A stretch of 64,000 nucleotides of DNA, from positions 9,034,001 through 9,098,000 of the forward strand of contig NZ_CP064689.1 of assembly GCF_023100945.1 (NCBI RefSeq), given 5' to 3'. Source of the stretch: Bradyrhizobium sp. 200 (GTDB taxonomy: Bacteria > Pseudomonadota > Alphaproteobacteria > Rhizobiales > Xanthobacteraceae). The notes beneath the pieces are model-generated. The model did no database searches, was not told the DNA's origin, and saw only the letters and a list, made by a program, of their open reading frames with translations. Shown one piece after another: positions 31,495-40,379 of this stretch (its first letter is position 1; each line of letters begins with the position of its first letter). Both the position numbers and the translations under genes were made by a program.

Positions 31495-31509
31495 TGCACA
31501 TTTCGTGCA
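31495..31509. promoter_or_regulatory. Candidate Lrp-type operator
   Basis: TGCACATTTCGTGCA is a 15-base near-palindrome with perfect five-base arms and an AT-rich centre, the size and form of Lrp/AsnC sites. It lies in the 123-base region between hppD and the divergent Lrp-family gene, 20 bases before the latter's start. A related half-site GTGTGCAAA is at 31461-31469. Confidence 0.5.
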
Positions 31510-31528
31510 TTAGAATGGCAATTTACGC

Positions 31529-31999
31529 ATGATCTCCGTAGACACCTTCGACCTCAAAATGCTGGCCGCGCTACAGGACGACGGCCGGCTGACCAACCAG
31601 CAACTCGCCGACCTCGTCGGCCTGTCGGCCTCGCAGTGCTCGCGGCGGCGGATGCGGCTGGAGGAGGAGAAGGTGATCGCGGGCTACCACGCCGATCTCG
31701 CCGGCGAGGCGCTCGGCTTCAACCTGATCGCCTTCGTCCACATCACGCTGGCGACGCATTCGCCCGACAACGCCAAGAAATTCCGTGCGCTGGTCAACCG
31801 CGTTGACGATATCCAAGAGGCCTATTCGCTCACTGGCGACGCCGACTACGTGCTGAAAGTCGTGCTGCGCGACCTGAAGGACCTTTCCGGCCTCGTCAAC
31901 AATGTGCTGATGCCGCACCAGAGCGTGGCGCATGTGCGCTCGTCGATCGTGCTGGACCGGCTGAAGGAGAGCGCGAGGCTGCCGCTGAAGATGTCATGA
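31529..31999 (+). CDS. Lrp/AsnC-family transcriptional regulator
   Basis: A 156-residue regulator with an N-terminal winged helix-turn-helix (LKMLAALQDDGRLTNQQLAD, then GLSASQCSRRRMRLEEE) and a C-terminal RAM/AsnC ligand-binding domain (LGFNLIAFVHITL, VNRVDDIQEAYSLTGDADYV). It is divergent from hppD, so it most likely controls that gene in response to tyrosine, phenylalanine or a pathway intermediate. The palindrome at 31495-31509 is a candidate target. Confidence 0.92.
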   Translation: MISVDTFDLKMLAALQDDGRLTNQQLADLVGLSASQCSRRRMRLEEEKVIAGYHADLAGEALGFNLIAFVHITLATHSPDNAKKFRALVNRVDDIQEAYSLTGDADYVLKVVLRDLKDLSGLVNNVLMPHQSVAHVRSSIVLDRLKESARLPLKMS

Positions 32000-32048
32000 C
32001 CGTTCAGTTAATGGGCTCAGCCAATCCGGCTGACTAGAATTCGAAAAA

Positions 32049-33828
32049 CTAGTTTCCTAACGATCTGTTCACATCGTTGATCGAAGCAAAGAAGCCTCGA
32101 TTGCGGGTAAAGATAAACCATGACGGAGCCACCATCGTCCTCAGTTCTTTGAATGACTGTTGGGCGTGAGCCGCGACCTTATTGGCTGACTCTGGTGCCG
32201 CGCCGTTCTTTCTGCTTTCTTGTGCTTCGAGGTACGCCTTTGAATACATCGCGAGAGCGAAGACCTCCAAACCATAATATTTGGGATCTTGGTATAATTT
32301 GTCCCCGAGTTCAGCGTGAATGTGTGCCATCCGGAGTTGGTAGGGTTGGACATGACTGAAGTCGAACAACCTTAGCTCTTTGAGAACTTTTGCGTAGGCG
32401 GCAGGCGCTTCACTAGGTACGCCGGTTTCCGCATTGAGGTGAGCAACCGCGACCTCTGCAAGCACAACATCCCGCTTACTCTCTATTTGCAACTGTTTGT
32501 CATCGACGGCTTCTTGGAACATCTTCTTGGCTTTGTCGTAGTCACCATCCGCCATGTAAGCATAGCCGAGATTAGTTCTCGCGTACGGGAACGTACTATC
32601 TTCCACTAGCGCCTTCGCGAAGTTCTCTTTCGCGGCATCAACGTCTCCTGAGGCTAGAGCGACGTAGCCGAGATCATTGTACGCTCTGGCGCGTATCCCG
32701 GGATGCGCCGACTTGGAGATGAGTGGTACCGCGAAATCTTTCTTTGCACTGTCGAGGTCCCGCAGATAAACGTGCGCAATGCCCCGAAAGATTTGAGCGC
32801 TCGGACGTGCCACGCTTCCGAAACCACTGTCCTTGTAAGGCTCCAGCAACACGGCTGCGGCGTCAAATTCAGCTATTGCGGCATCGATACCGGCGACTTC
32901 CGGCTTTGAGCCAGCCTTTAGGCTTTGCGTCGATCTCTTAAGCTGGTTGACGCCTTTAAAGAACCTATAGGTGGCAGCCCATAGCGGATCCGACGGAGGA
33001 GGACTACCAAGTTCTAACAGCGCGCCCTGGAAATCCTGTCGACCGTACTTCACGCACGCCCTCAGCAATGGTTTCCAGTTCGATCGAGGATATTCTCTGG
33101 TAAATCGCTCAAGCAGTAGATCTCCGGTTCGAGCAATATCGTCCTCCAGAAGGCAAATCCGAAGCAAGTTGAAGACTTGGCTAAGACTAAAGAACTTCTT
33201 CGCGAGTGGATCGTTAGCGAAATGATTCTGCGCCTGAGCTAAGTAACGGTTCTCCACATACTGGTACAACGAGAGTCGCAATAGATCTGTCACCTGGCGA
33301 TAGGCCGGACTAGCAGCGTATAATTCTTCGTCAGTCAGCGTGACCCGATTCCGGAAGAAGGGATAGCTCTTTATCCTACGCGACAGATCCTGCGCACTGA
33401 CTAGGCGCTCGGTGAACGGCAGACCCCAAATGTCGTACGTCCTATCCTCGCTTTTAATTTCGAGGAGGGCGCCGTCAATGGAGATGCCTTCGGCGGGTAA
33501 TTCGCCCTTCCAACCGATAACTGTCCTTGTGCAAACGAAGCCGAAAACGAGAACCACAGAAGTAAATCCGGCCAAGCTTAAAAAAACAGCTTCCGATGTG
33601 ATGAGTGGCCTGACGTTACCTAAAATTGCGCTCTTTGTTCGCTCTGGAAGAAAGCCGTATGCGGTGCCAATCAGTCCACCTGTTGCAGCCGTGGCGAGGG
33701 CGCTGACTTTGTCCAGGGTCGTGTCGAAGTAATACCAAAGCAGCCAACCGACTGTTCCGACCGAAAGCAAAAAAGGCGAATAGATTTAGGAGTTCAATCG
33801 GCACTAATTTGAAGAGCCTCTTCATCAT
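32049..33828 (-). CDS. Membrane-anchored TPR protein with an N-terminal frameshift at a T6 tract
   Basis: The main frame (stop at 32049, open to about 33770) gives two hydrophobic spans near its start (TVGWLLWYYF; AVFLSLAGFTSVVLVFGFV), then a long helical region with TPR-like units from about residue 300 (ARAYNDLGYVALASGDVDAA; YARTNLGYAYMADGDYDKA). It lacks a proper start. The next frame upstream starts at ATG 33828 after AGGGGCG and codes MKRLFKLVPIELLNLFAF. The two join smoothly if the six-T run (33769-33774, minus strand) were five T, giving LFAFLLSVGTVGWLLWYYF. About half GC, well below its neighbours, and AT-rich codons mark it as acquired DNA. The function is unknown. The coordinates span both frames. 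Confidence 0.75.
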
Positions 33829-33999
33829 GACGCCCCTAGAAATCAATAAGTTGAAAATTGTACAATATTCTACTTATGGTCTGCTTTGCAACATCAGAAA
33901 CTGGAGCTCTCGAGTGATGACCCAATTCGAGGGAAATTCGTCATTCGCGTTTTCCCTCCGATTTGCGATGATCGCCCGGAATCACATTGCGAGACGACA

Positions 34000-34311
34000 A
34001 TGGCACTGCAACTCCGGCCGAACTGCGAATACTGCGACAACGACCTGCCGCCGAATGCGACGGACGCGCGGATCTGTTCCTATGAGTGCACGTTCTGCGC
34101 GGATTGCGTCGACAACAAGCTGTTCAATGTCTGCCCGAACTGCGGCGGCGGCTTTGCGCCGCGGCCGATCCGGCCTGCGACCGAGCGGCGGCCGGGGGTG
34201 TGCGTCACCAAGCAATTGCCATCGGACAAGCGCGTGCATTTGAAATACAGCTTCGAAGATGTTGCGGCACATTCGGCGAGACTACGGGACATCCCGCCGG
34301 AAGAGCGCTAA
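34000..34311 (+). CDS. DUF1272-family cysteine-rich protein
   Basis: A 103-residue protein; I start it at ATG 34000, where the conserved sequence begins. The first 60 residues hold a zinc-ribbon-like set of cysteines: CEYCDNDLPP, ICSYECTFCADCVD and VCPNCGGGF, eight in CxxC-type pairs, which very probably bind two zinc ions. The C-terminal 35 residues (PSDKRVHLKYSFEDV) are less structured. I recognise DUF1272. The role is unknown. It stands between the low-GC TPR gene and fahA. Confidence 0.85.
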   Translation: MALQLRPNCEYCDNDLPPNATDARICSYECTFCADCVDNKLFNVCPNCGGGFAPRPIRPATERRPGVCVTKQLPSDKRVHLKYSFEDVAAHSARLRDIPPEER

Positions 34312-34320
34312 CCTCTCCAC

Positions 34321-34405
34321 GTCATTGCGAGCGAAGCGAAGCAATCCATGCTTCCGCTTGCTGCGCGATGGATTGCTTCGTCGCTTCGCTCCTCGCAACG
34401 ACGGG
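34321..34405. repeat. Palindromic intergenic repeat (type A, copy 3)
   Basis: GTCATTGCGAGCGAAGCGAA at the left and GGATTGCTTCG-TCGCTTCGCTCCTCGCAACGAC at the right form a hairpin with CGCTTGCTGCGCG near its centre. It fills the gap between the convergent DUF1272 and fahA genes. Confidence 0.88.
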
Positions 34406-34414
34406 GAGAGAGCG

Positions 34415-35686
34415 TCACTCCGCGGCCAGAATCGTCCCCTCCACCTCGCCGAAGCCGACGCGGTAGCCGTCGCCCTGGCACCAGCCGCGCATCACCAGCG
34501 AATCGCCGTCCTCCAGGAACGTCCGTTTCACGCCCGCCGCCAGCTCCACCGGCTCGGTGCCGTTCCAGCTTATCTCCAACAGGCTGCCGCGCTGGTCCTT
34601 TTCCGGACCGGAGATGGTGCCGGACCCTAAGAGATCGCCGACATTCATGGCGCAGCCACAGGCCGCGTGGTGCACGAGTTGCTGCACCGAGGACCAGTAC
34701 ATGTACTTGAAGTTGGTGCGGCTGATATTTGCGGGCGCATTCATCTGCGCCGCGCGCATGCCGACCTCGAGCGCCATATCGTAATTGTTCGGCTGCGCCT
34801 GCTGCAGATAGGGCAGCGGCTTCGGGTCCTGCGCAGGGCCGTGCAATCGGAACGGCTCCAGCGCCTCGCGCGTCACCACCCACGGGCTGATGGAGGTCGC
34901 AAACACCTTGGCCTGGAACGGCCCGAGCGGCACGTACTCCCACTGCTGGATGTCGCGCGCGCTCCAGTCGTTCAGGATCACGAAGCCAAAGATCATCTCC
35001 TCGGCCTGCTTCTCGGTCAGCATTTCACCCATCGTTGACGGCTGACCGACCACCACGCCCATTTCGAGTTCGAAATCGAGCCGCTTGCACGGTCCGAAGC
35101 TCGGCACGTCGGCGCTCGGCGGCTTCAACTGCCCGCGCGGCCGGCGCACCGGCGTGCCGCTGACCACAACGGTGGAAGCACGGCCGTTGTAGCCGATCGG
35201 CATGTGCAGCCAGTTCGGCTGCAGCGCATTGTCCTTGCCGCGGAACATTACGCCGACATTGGTGGCGTGCTCCTTTGACGAATAGAAATCGGTGTAGCCG
35301 GAAACCGCGAACGGCAGATGCAGCTTCACGTCTGCCATACGCACCAGCGCGCGCTGGCGAAGCTTTTCATTGTCGCGCAGTTCGGGATGATCGTGCCGCA
35401 GAAGCTCGCTGATGCGCGCGCGCGTGCTCGACCACACTTTCGGCCCCAGCGCCATGAATGGATTGAGCTGCGACGCGGCGAATACCGCGGGCTCGACGAC
35501 ATCGAACCGGCAATCCTGCGCGAGCTGCCAGAGGTCGAGCACATAGTCGCCGATCGCTACCCCGACGCGCGGGGCGAGCCCGTCCTTGGCGGAGAATATG
35601 CCGTAGGGGAGATTCTGGATCGGGAAGTGGGAATCGGGCGCGACGTCGATGAAGGAGCGGAGTTTGGGGTCGTTGGGATGGGGCAT
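34415..35686 (-). CDS. fahA: Fumarylacetoacetase
   Basis: Hydrolyses fumarylacetoacetate to fumarate and acetoacetate, the last step of tyrosine/homogentisate breakdown. I chose ATG 35686; the frame above it runs through a type B repeat. The 423-residue product has the N-terminal SH3-like domain (HFPIQNLPYGIFS) and the catalytic fold with metal ligands in RLDFELEMGVVVGQPS and ILNDWSARDIQQWEYVPLGP, plus the KDQRGSLLEISWNG region. It is downstream of hmgA on the same strand, separated by the 193-base type B repeat. Maleylacetoacetate isomerase, which makes its substrate, is not in the window. Confidence 0.96.
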   Translation of the reverse strand: MPHPNDPKLRSFIDVAPDSHFPIQNLPYGIFSAKDGLAPRVGVAIGDYVLDLWQLAQDCRFDVVEPAVFAASQLNPFMALGPKVWSSTRARISELLRHDHPELRDNEKLRQRALVRMADVKLHLPFAVSGYTDFYSSKEHATNVGVMFRGKDNALQPNWLHMPIGYNGRASTVVVSGTPVRRPRGQLKPPSADVPSFGPCKRLDFELEMGVVVGQPSTMGEMLTEKQAEEMIFGFVILNDWSARDIQQWEYVPLGPFQAKVFATSISPWVVTREALEPFRLHGPAQDPKPLPYLQQAQPNNYDMALEVGMRAAQMNAPANISRTNFKYMYWSSVQQLVHHAACGCAMNVGDLLGSGTISGPEKDQRGSLLEISWNGTEPVELAAGVKRTFLEDGDSLVMRGWCQGDGYRVGFGEVEGTILAAE

Positions 35687-35731
35687 GGTTTTCCCGATGT
35701 AGTTTTGGATATCACAGAGGCCGTTTCTTTC

Positions 35732-35924
35732 ACCCTCCCCTGGAGGGGTCCGAGACGAGCAAAGCTCGCTCGTGGGTCGACTCATATTGAGCGCAGCGAA
35801 ATATGAGGCGGGGTGGGGTGATCTCTCAACTCGAGCACTGTTCACGGGGAGAGACCGTCACCCCACCCCGTCTCGCATTTCGCTCCGCTCATGCGAGCCG
35901 ACCCTCCCCCTCCAGGGGAGGGTG
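35732..35924. repeat. Palindromic intergenic repeat (type B, copy 2)
   Basis: ACCCTCCCCTGGAGGGGTCC at the left is mirrored by ACCCTCCCCCTCCAGGGGAG at the right, with GGCGGGGTGGGGTGATCTCT and AGAGACCGTCACCCCACCCC inside. It lies between hmgA and fahA in the same direction and could reduce transcription of fahA or protect the upstream mRNA. Confidence 0.88.
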
Positions 35925-35928
35925 GAAA

Positions 35929-37275
35929 TCACGGCTTGTTCGGATCGAACCGCTTCTCAAGTCCCTTCCAGCAATCGGCGTAGTCATCCTGCAGCGCCGC
36001 CGTCGTCGCCGCATGCCGGGTCACGCGTTGCGGGAAGCGCGTTTCGAACATGAAGGCCATGGTGCCGGTCAGCTTCACCGGCTTCAGCTCGCCATTGCTG
36101 GCATGATCGAACGCCTGGCGATCCGGGCCATGCGGCAGCATCATGTTGTGCAGGCTGATGCCGCCGGGGACGAAGCCCTCCGGCTTGGCGTCGTAGACGC
36201 CGTAGATCAGCCCCATGAACTCCGACATGATGTTCATGTGATACCAGGGCGGACGGAAGGTGTTTTCGGCGACCGCCCAGCGCTCCGGGAAGATCACGAA
36301 GTCGATATTCGCGGTGCCCGCGGTTTCCGATGGCGAGGTCAGCACCGTGAAGATCGAAGGATCCGGATGGTCGAAGCCGATGGCGCCGACCGGCGAGAAG
36401 GTGCGCAGATCGTATTTGTAGGGCGCGTAATTGCCGTGCCACGCCACCACGTCGATCGGCGAATGCGGCAGCGTGGTCTTGAACAGCGCACCGCCCCACT
36501 TCACGTAGAGTTCGGTCGGCGTGTCCTGGTCCTCATAGCTCGCCACCGGCGTGAGGAAGTCGCGCGAATTGGCGAGGCAGTTAGCGCCGATCGGCCCGCG
36601 CTCCGGCAGCGTGAAGGCGCCACCGTAATTTTCGCAGAGATAGCCGCGCGCAGGCCCATTCGGAATCTCGACCCGGAATTTCACGCCGCGCGGAATCACG
36701 GCGATCTCGCCCGGCTCGATATCGATACGGCCGAACTCGGTGACGAGGCGTAGATTGCCCTGCTGGGCCACGAACATCATCTCGCCATCGGCATTGTAGA
36801 AATGCTGGTCGACCATCGACTTGGTGATGAGATAGACATGCGCGGCCATACCGGCCTGGGTGTTGGCATCGCCCGCCGTCGTCATGGTCTGTACGCCCTG
36901 CAGGAAGGTCATGTCCTCCTTCGGGATCGGCGCCGGATTCCAGCGTAGTTGCGCGATCGGCAGATCGTATTCGTGGCACGGCGCGGTGCGCCACAGCCCG
37001 GCATCGGCCTTGGCAAAGCGCCCTGAGTGCTTCACCGACGGGCGGATGCGATAGAGCCAGGAGCGCTCATTGCTGCCGCGCGGCGCCGTAAAGGGCGAGC
37101 CGGAAAGCTGCTCGGCATAGAGCCCGTAGGCGCAGCGCTGCGGCGAGTTGCGCCCCATCGGCAGCGCGCCAGGCAACGCCTCGGTCTCAAAGCTGTTGCC
37201 GAAGCCGGACATGTAGCCCGGCGTCAGTTGCGCGGTGCTGCGAACAATCTGATCGGGCGAGGTATTGATATTCAT
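35929..37275 (-). CDS. hmgA: Homogentisate 1,2-dioxygenase
   Basis: Opens the homogentisate ring with O2 and Fe(II) to maleylacetoacetate. I chose ATG 37275, seven bases after GGAGGAGG, giving 448 residues. It begins [19 protein letters not shown], typical for the family. The iron-binding C-terminal half includes [16 protein letters not shown] and [20 protein letters not shown], which supply the His and Glu ligands. The gene starts two bases after the upstream MBL-fold gene ends, so translation is likely coupled. Confidence 0.97.
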   Translation of the reverse strand: MNINTSPDQIVRSTAQLTPGYMSGFGNSFETEALPGALPMGRNSPQRCAYGLYAEQLSGSPFTAPRGSNERSWLYRIRPSVKHSGRFAKADAGLWRTAPCHEYDLPIAQLRWNPAPIPKEDMTFLQGVQTMTTAGDANTQAGMAAHVYLITKSMVDQHFYNADGEMMFVAQQGNLRLVTEFGRIDIEPGEIAVIPRGVKFRVEIPNGPARGYLCENYGGAFTLPERGPIGANCLANSRDFLTPVASYEDQDTPTELYVKWGGALFKTTLPHSPIDVVAWHGNYAPYKYDLRTFSPVGAIGFDHPDPSIFTVLTSPSETAGTANIDFVIFPERWAVAENTFRPPWYHMNIMSEFMGLIYGVYDAKPEGFVPGGISLHNMMLPHGPDRQAFDHASNGELKPVKLTGTMAFMFETRFPQRVTRHAATTAALQDDYADCWKGLEKRFDPNKP

Positions 37276-37277
37276 GG

Positions 37278-38234
37278 TCATCCTCCTCCTTGCAGGGCGG
37301 CCCACATTTCCTGGTCGCGCTTGTCGGTCCAGATCACGGGATCGTCGATCCCGGATGCTTCGTCGAACGCGCGCGAGACGTTGAACGGCAAGCAGTGCTC
37401 GTAGATCGCAAAGCTGGAAAACTTGGGATCCATCACCTCGCGCGTCGCGGCAAAGGTTTCTTTCAGCGTGCGGCCCTTGGCGACCGAGCTTTCCGCCGCG
37501 CCATAGAGCGAGGTGACGAAATCACGCGTCATCGCGATCGCATCGCGTCCGGTCGAAAGCCCCTTCAGCGCGTCGCCGCGGCCCGGCGCGATCGCCTTGG
37601 GATTGAAGGCGCGGATTTCATTCAGCGTGGCCGGCCATTCGCGCAGATGCGCGTCGCCGCAATAGCAGGCCGAGTGGTATTCAATGAGGTCGCCGGAGAA
37701 CATCACCTCGGCATCCGGCACCCAGGCAACGATGTCGCCTGAGGTATGCCCGGCGCCGAGCTGCATCAGCCGCACCTCGCGTTTTCCTAAGTAGATCGAC
37801 ATCTCGCCTTCGAATGTCAGCGTCGGCCAGGTCAGGCCGGGAATGCTCTCGGCATCCTGGAACAGGCGCGGGAAGCGGCCATATTCGGAATCCCAATCCT
37901 GCTGCCCGCGCTCCTCGATCAGCCGATGGGTTTCCGCCGAAGCCACGATGCCCTGCGCCTTGTAGGCGGAAGCGCCCAGCACGCGCACAGCGTGGTAATG
38001 CGACAGCACGACATATTTGATCGGCTTGTCGGTGACGGTGCGAACGCGCTCGATCACTTTATTGGCCATCGCCGGTGTCGACTGCGCGTCGAACACCAGG
38101 CAACCGTCGTCACCAACGATGATCGCGGAGTTCGGATCGCCCTCGGCGGTGAACGCGTAGAGATCGGTGCCGATTTCGGAGAAGGTGATCTTCTTCTCCG
38201 CCAGATCGGTCGTGGACGCGAAACCTTTGGCCAT
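37278..38234 (-). CDS. Metallo-beta-lactamase-fold protein with an atypical metal motif
   Basis: A 318-residue MBL-fold protein starting at ATG 38234. The fold is clear: [17 protein letters not shown], then the metal loop, then [20 protein letters not shown] with the second His and the Asp strand. The first metal motif, normally HxHxDH, reads [10 protein letters not shown]: the Asp and third His are replaced by Val and Arg. At most a partial metal site remains, so it may be mononuclear or inactive. It sits in the hmgA operon, so a role in aromatic catabolism, such as hydrolysing a lactone or thioester intermediate, is possible but unproven. Confidence 0.88.
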   Translation of the reverse strand: MAKGFASTTDLAEKKITFSEIGTDLYAFTAEGDPNSAIIVGDDGCLVFDAQSTPAMANKVIERVRTVTDKPIKYVVLSHYHAVRVLGASAYKAQGIVASAETHRLIEERGQQDWDSEYGRFPRLFQDAESIPGLTWPTLTFEGEMSIYLGKREVRLMQLGAGHTSGDIVAWVPDAEVMFSGDLIEYHSACYCGDAHLREWPATLNEIRAFNPKAIAPGRGDALKGLSTGRDAIAMTRDFVTSLYGAAESSVAKGRTLKETFAATREVMDPKFSSFAIYEHCLPFNVSRAFDEASGIDDPVIWTDKRDQEMWAALQGGG

Positions 38235-38267
38235 CAATTCGATTCCTGACTTCGTTCGAGACGTGAA

Positions 38268-38492
38268 TTACTGCTGCTGTTGTTGCTGCTGGCTCGCGTC
38301 GAGCATCCGCCGTTTCGCAAGCGCGATGGCCTCGTTCAGCACATCGAGATCGCCGATGTGATTGGCGAGCACCAGAACCAGCGCCGCGTCGAGATCGGCG
38401 CTCTGCGCGTCGCTTAGCCCCCGATGCGCCTCGACAATGGCGCGAAACGCGTCGTCGGGCTTGGCAAAATTCGAAGCGGTCGACAGCGCCAT
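38268..38492 (-). CDS. DUF2783-like small protein with a polyglutamine tail
   Basis: A 74-residue helical protein (PDDAFRAIVEAHRGLSDAQS, ALVLVLANHIGDLDVLNEAI) that I recognise as DUF2783, commonly found beside flavin monooxygenases in alphaproteobacteria. It ends in seven consecutive glutamines coded by mixed CAG/CAA codons. It lies 10 bases downstream of the FAD hydroxylase and 33 bases upstream of the MBL gene, so it is part of the operon. A small partner of the hydroxylase is an attractive idea, without direct evidence. Confidence 0.8.
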   Translation of the reverse strand: MALSTASNFAKPDDAFRAIVEAHRGLSDAQSADLDAALVLVLANHIGDLDVLNEAIALAKRRMLDASQQQQQQQ

Positions 38493-38502
38493 AGCAAAAA
38501 CC

Positions 38503-40116
38503 TCAGTTCAAACCGGATGCACGCGACAGCGCTGCATCGATGGCCGGCCGCGAGGGCTTGCGGAAACGCGCCGCCACATAGCCATCCGGCCGCAACAAAT
38601 AGGCAGTGCCAGGCTCGGCGTCGTAGCGCTTGGCGGCAAACCCTTGCGGGTCCGCAAAGCCGTTCTCGCCGCCGACGCGGATCGTGCCGACGCCGTTCGG
38701 CGCATCAGCCGCTGCACCATTGCCAAACTCCAGCAACGTGAACCGTGTTCCCTGCCCGACGAAGGCCTCGGTTAGGAAGGTGGAACGACCGTCACGTCCT
38801 GCGACCGGCGCATCAAGCATCGACGCGCCCGGCCGCGGACCGCCGCGCCACGCATCGCTATCGGCGGTCGACAGCGGCGTCTCATAGACTGACGGTACCG
38901 ACAGCCGCCCGCCATTGACCATGCGCTTGCCAAACTCTGTTTCCCTGGCGAGCGACAGCACCGCCTGGCGCAGCCGCGCCTCCTGTCGTGTCACCGGCGC
39001 CATGAAGTCGGTCGAGCGGGTGGATTCGCGAATGTTCTCGTCAGCCGCCGCACTGCGCTCGGTGTGATAGCTGTCGAGCAGGCTCTCGGGCGATGTCCCG
39101 CGCAGCACGCGATCGAGCTTCCACGCGATGTTCTCGGCGTCCTCAAGCCCGGAGTTGGCGCCGCGGGCGCCGAACGGAGAGACCTGGTGCGCGGCATCGC
39201 CGGCAAAGACAACGCGGCCGTGGACGAACCTGTCCATGCGCCGACACTGGAACTTATATAGCGAGATCCATTCGAAATCGAACTTGTCGTGCCCGAGCAT
39301 ACGAGCGATGCGCGGCCGCACGTTCTCCGGCAGCTTTTCGACCGCGGGATCGGCATCGCGGTTGAGCTGCAGGTCGATCCGCCAGATGTCGTCGGGCTGC
39401 TTGTGCAACAGCGCGGAGCGTCCGGCATGGAATGGAGGGTCGAACCAGAACCAGCGCTCGGTCGGAAACGACGCCGTCATCTTGACGTCGGCGATCAGGA
39501 ATTGATCCTCGAACACTTGCCCTGCGAATTCCGCACCCACCATTTGCCGCAGCGAGGATCGGGCGCCATCGCAGGCGATGACGTATTGCGCATTCAAACG
39601 ATAATGACCGTCCGGCGTCTGGATCGTCAACGCCACGTGGTCGTTGCGCGGCTCGAGCGCTGTCACCTTGTTGCGCCAGCGCAGGTCGATCGCAGGGAGT
39701 TCTCCGACGCGGTCGACCAGATAGGCCTCGGCATAGAATTGCTGCAGATTGATGAAGGCTGGCCGCCTGTGGCCCTCCTCAGGCAGCAGGTTGAACTGGT
39801 AGAGTTGGGAGTCGCCGTGAAAGATCTTGCCGACGCTCCACACCACGCCCTTGTCGACCATGCGCTGGCCGATGCCGAGCCGGTCCCAGAATTCGAGCGA
39901 GCGTTTGGAGAAGCAGATCGCCCGCGAGCCCTCGCCGATCCGGTCGGCATCATCGAGCAACACGACCGGCTGGCCGCGCTGCGCCAGATCGATCGCCAGC
40001 GACAGCCCCACCGGGCCGGCGCCAACCACGACGATCGCGTGTTCGGCGACGTCCGCATCCGCCCGATCCTGATCGGGATGGCGACGATAGCCGAATTGGG
40101 TTTTAGTCAGCGCCAT
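38503..40116 (-). CDS. FAD-dependent aromatic hydroxylase (MhpA/PheA-type)
   Basis: A 537-residue flavoprotein monooxygenase. It has the FAD dinucleotide fold IVVVGAGPVGLSLAIDLAQR at about residues 28-47, an ARSSLRQMVGAEF region and the second FAD motif VFAGDAAHQVSPFGARGANS at about residues 283-302. A thioredoxin-like C-terminal domain follows, as in phenol hydroxylase and MhpA relatives. Such enzymes add OH to phenolic rings using NAD(P)H and O2. It heads a tight operon with DUF2783, MBL-fold, hmgA and (after a repeat) fahA, with a divergent MarR regulator. Making homogentisate from 3-hydroxyphenylacetate or a similar phenol is a reasonable inference. Confidence 0.9.
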   Translation of the reverse strand: MALTKTQFGYRRHPDQDRADADVAEHAIVVVGAGPVGLSLAIDLAQRGQPVVLLDDADRIGEGSRAICFSKRSLEFWDRLGIGQRMVDKGVVWSVGKIFHGDSQLYQFNLLPEEGHRRPAFINLQQFYAEAYLVDRVGELPAIDLRWRNKVTALEPRNDHVALTIQTPDGHYRLNAQYVIACDGARSSLRQMVGAEFAGQVFEDQFLIADVKMTASFPTERWFWFDPPFHAGRSALLHKQPDDIWRIDLQLNRDADPAVEKLPENVRPRIARMLGHDKFDFEWISLYKFQCRRMDRFVHGRVVFAGDAAHQVSPFGARGANSGLEDAENIAWKLDRVLRGTSPESLLDSYHTERSAAADENIRESTRSTDFMAPVTRQEARLRQAVLSLARETEFGKRMVNGGRLSVPSVYETPLSTADSDAWRGGPRPGASMLDAPVAGRDGRSTFLTEAFVGQGTRFTLLEFGNGAAADAPNGVGTIRVGGENGFADPQGFAAKRYDAEPGTAYLLRPDGYVAARFRKPSRPAIDAALSRASGLN

Positions 40117-40138
40117 GCGGGCTCAACCCCGTGACTAG

Positions 40139-40262
40139 AGCTTATCGGTTCTGATTGAGTTAGAGCCGATAAGCTTCGATTCCTGTTTTGACGCGTTTTC
40201 TTGACGCGAACCGGTATCCATCCACGGATCAAGTCCGAGGACAGGCTTCGCTCGAAAACGCT
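40139..40262. repeat. Composite interspersed repeat (type E, copy 1)
   Basis: AGCTTATCGG and CCGATAAGCT form a hairpin (about 40139-40176). It is followed by TTGACGCGTTTTCTTGACGC-GAACCGG and, 40 bases on, CGCTCGAAAACGCT, so GCGTTTTC and GAAAACGC form outer arms. The second part recurs inside the DUF1127 gene at 57430-57486. It lies in the 263-base region between the FAD hydroxylase and the divergent MarR gene, so it may also affect their promoters. Confidence 0.75.
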
Positions 40263-40379
40263 GGCTAGTGGCCAACGACCCTGCTAAATTAGTCTCACCT
40301 GCAACTATCTTAAACCCCGGGCCGGGTCCGGCGTCAACTCAAATCGAGGCGGTTCTTGCCAAAAGCGATTTCAGGCGAA

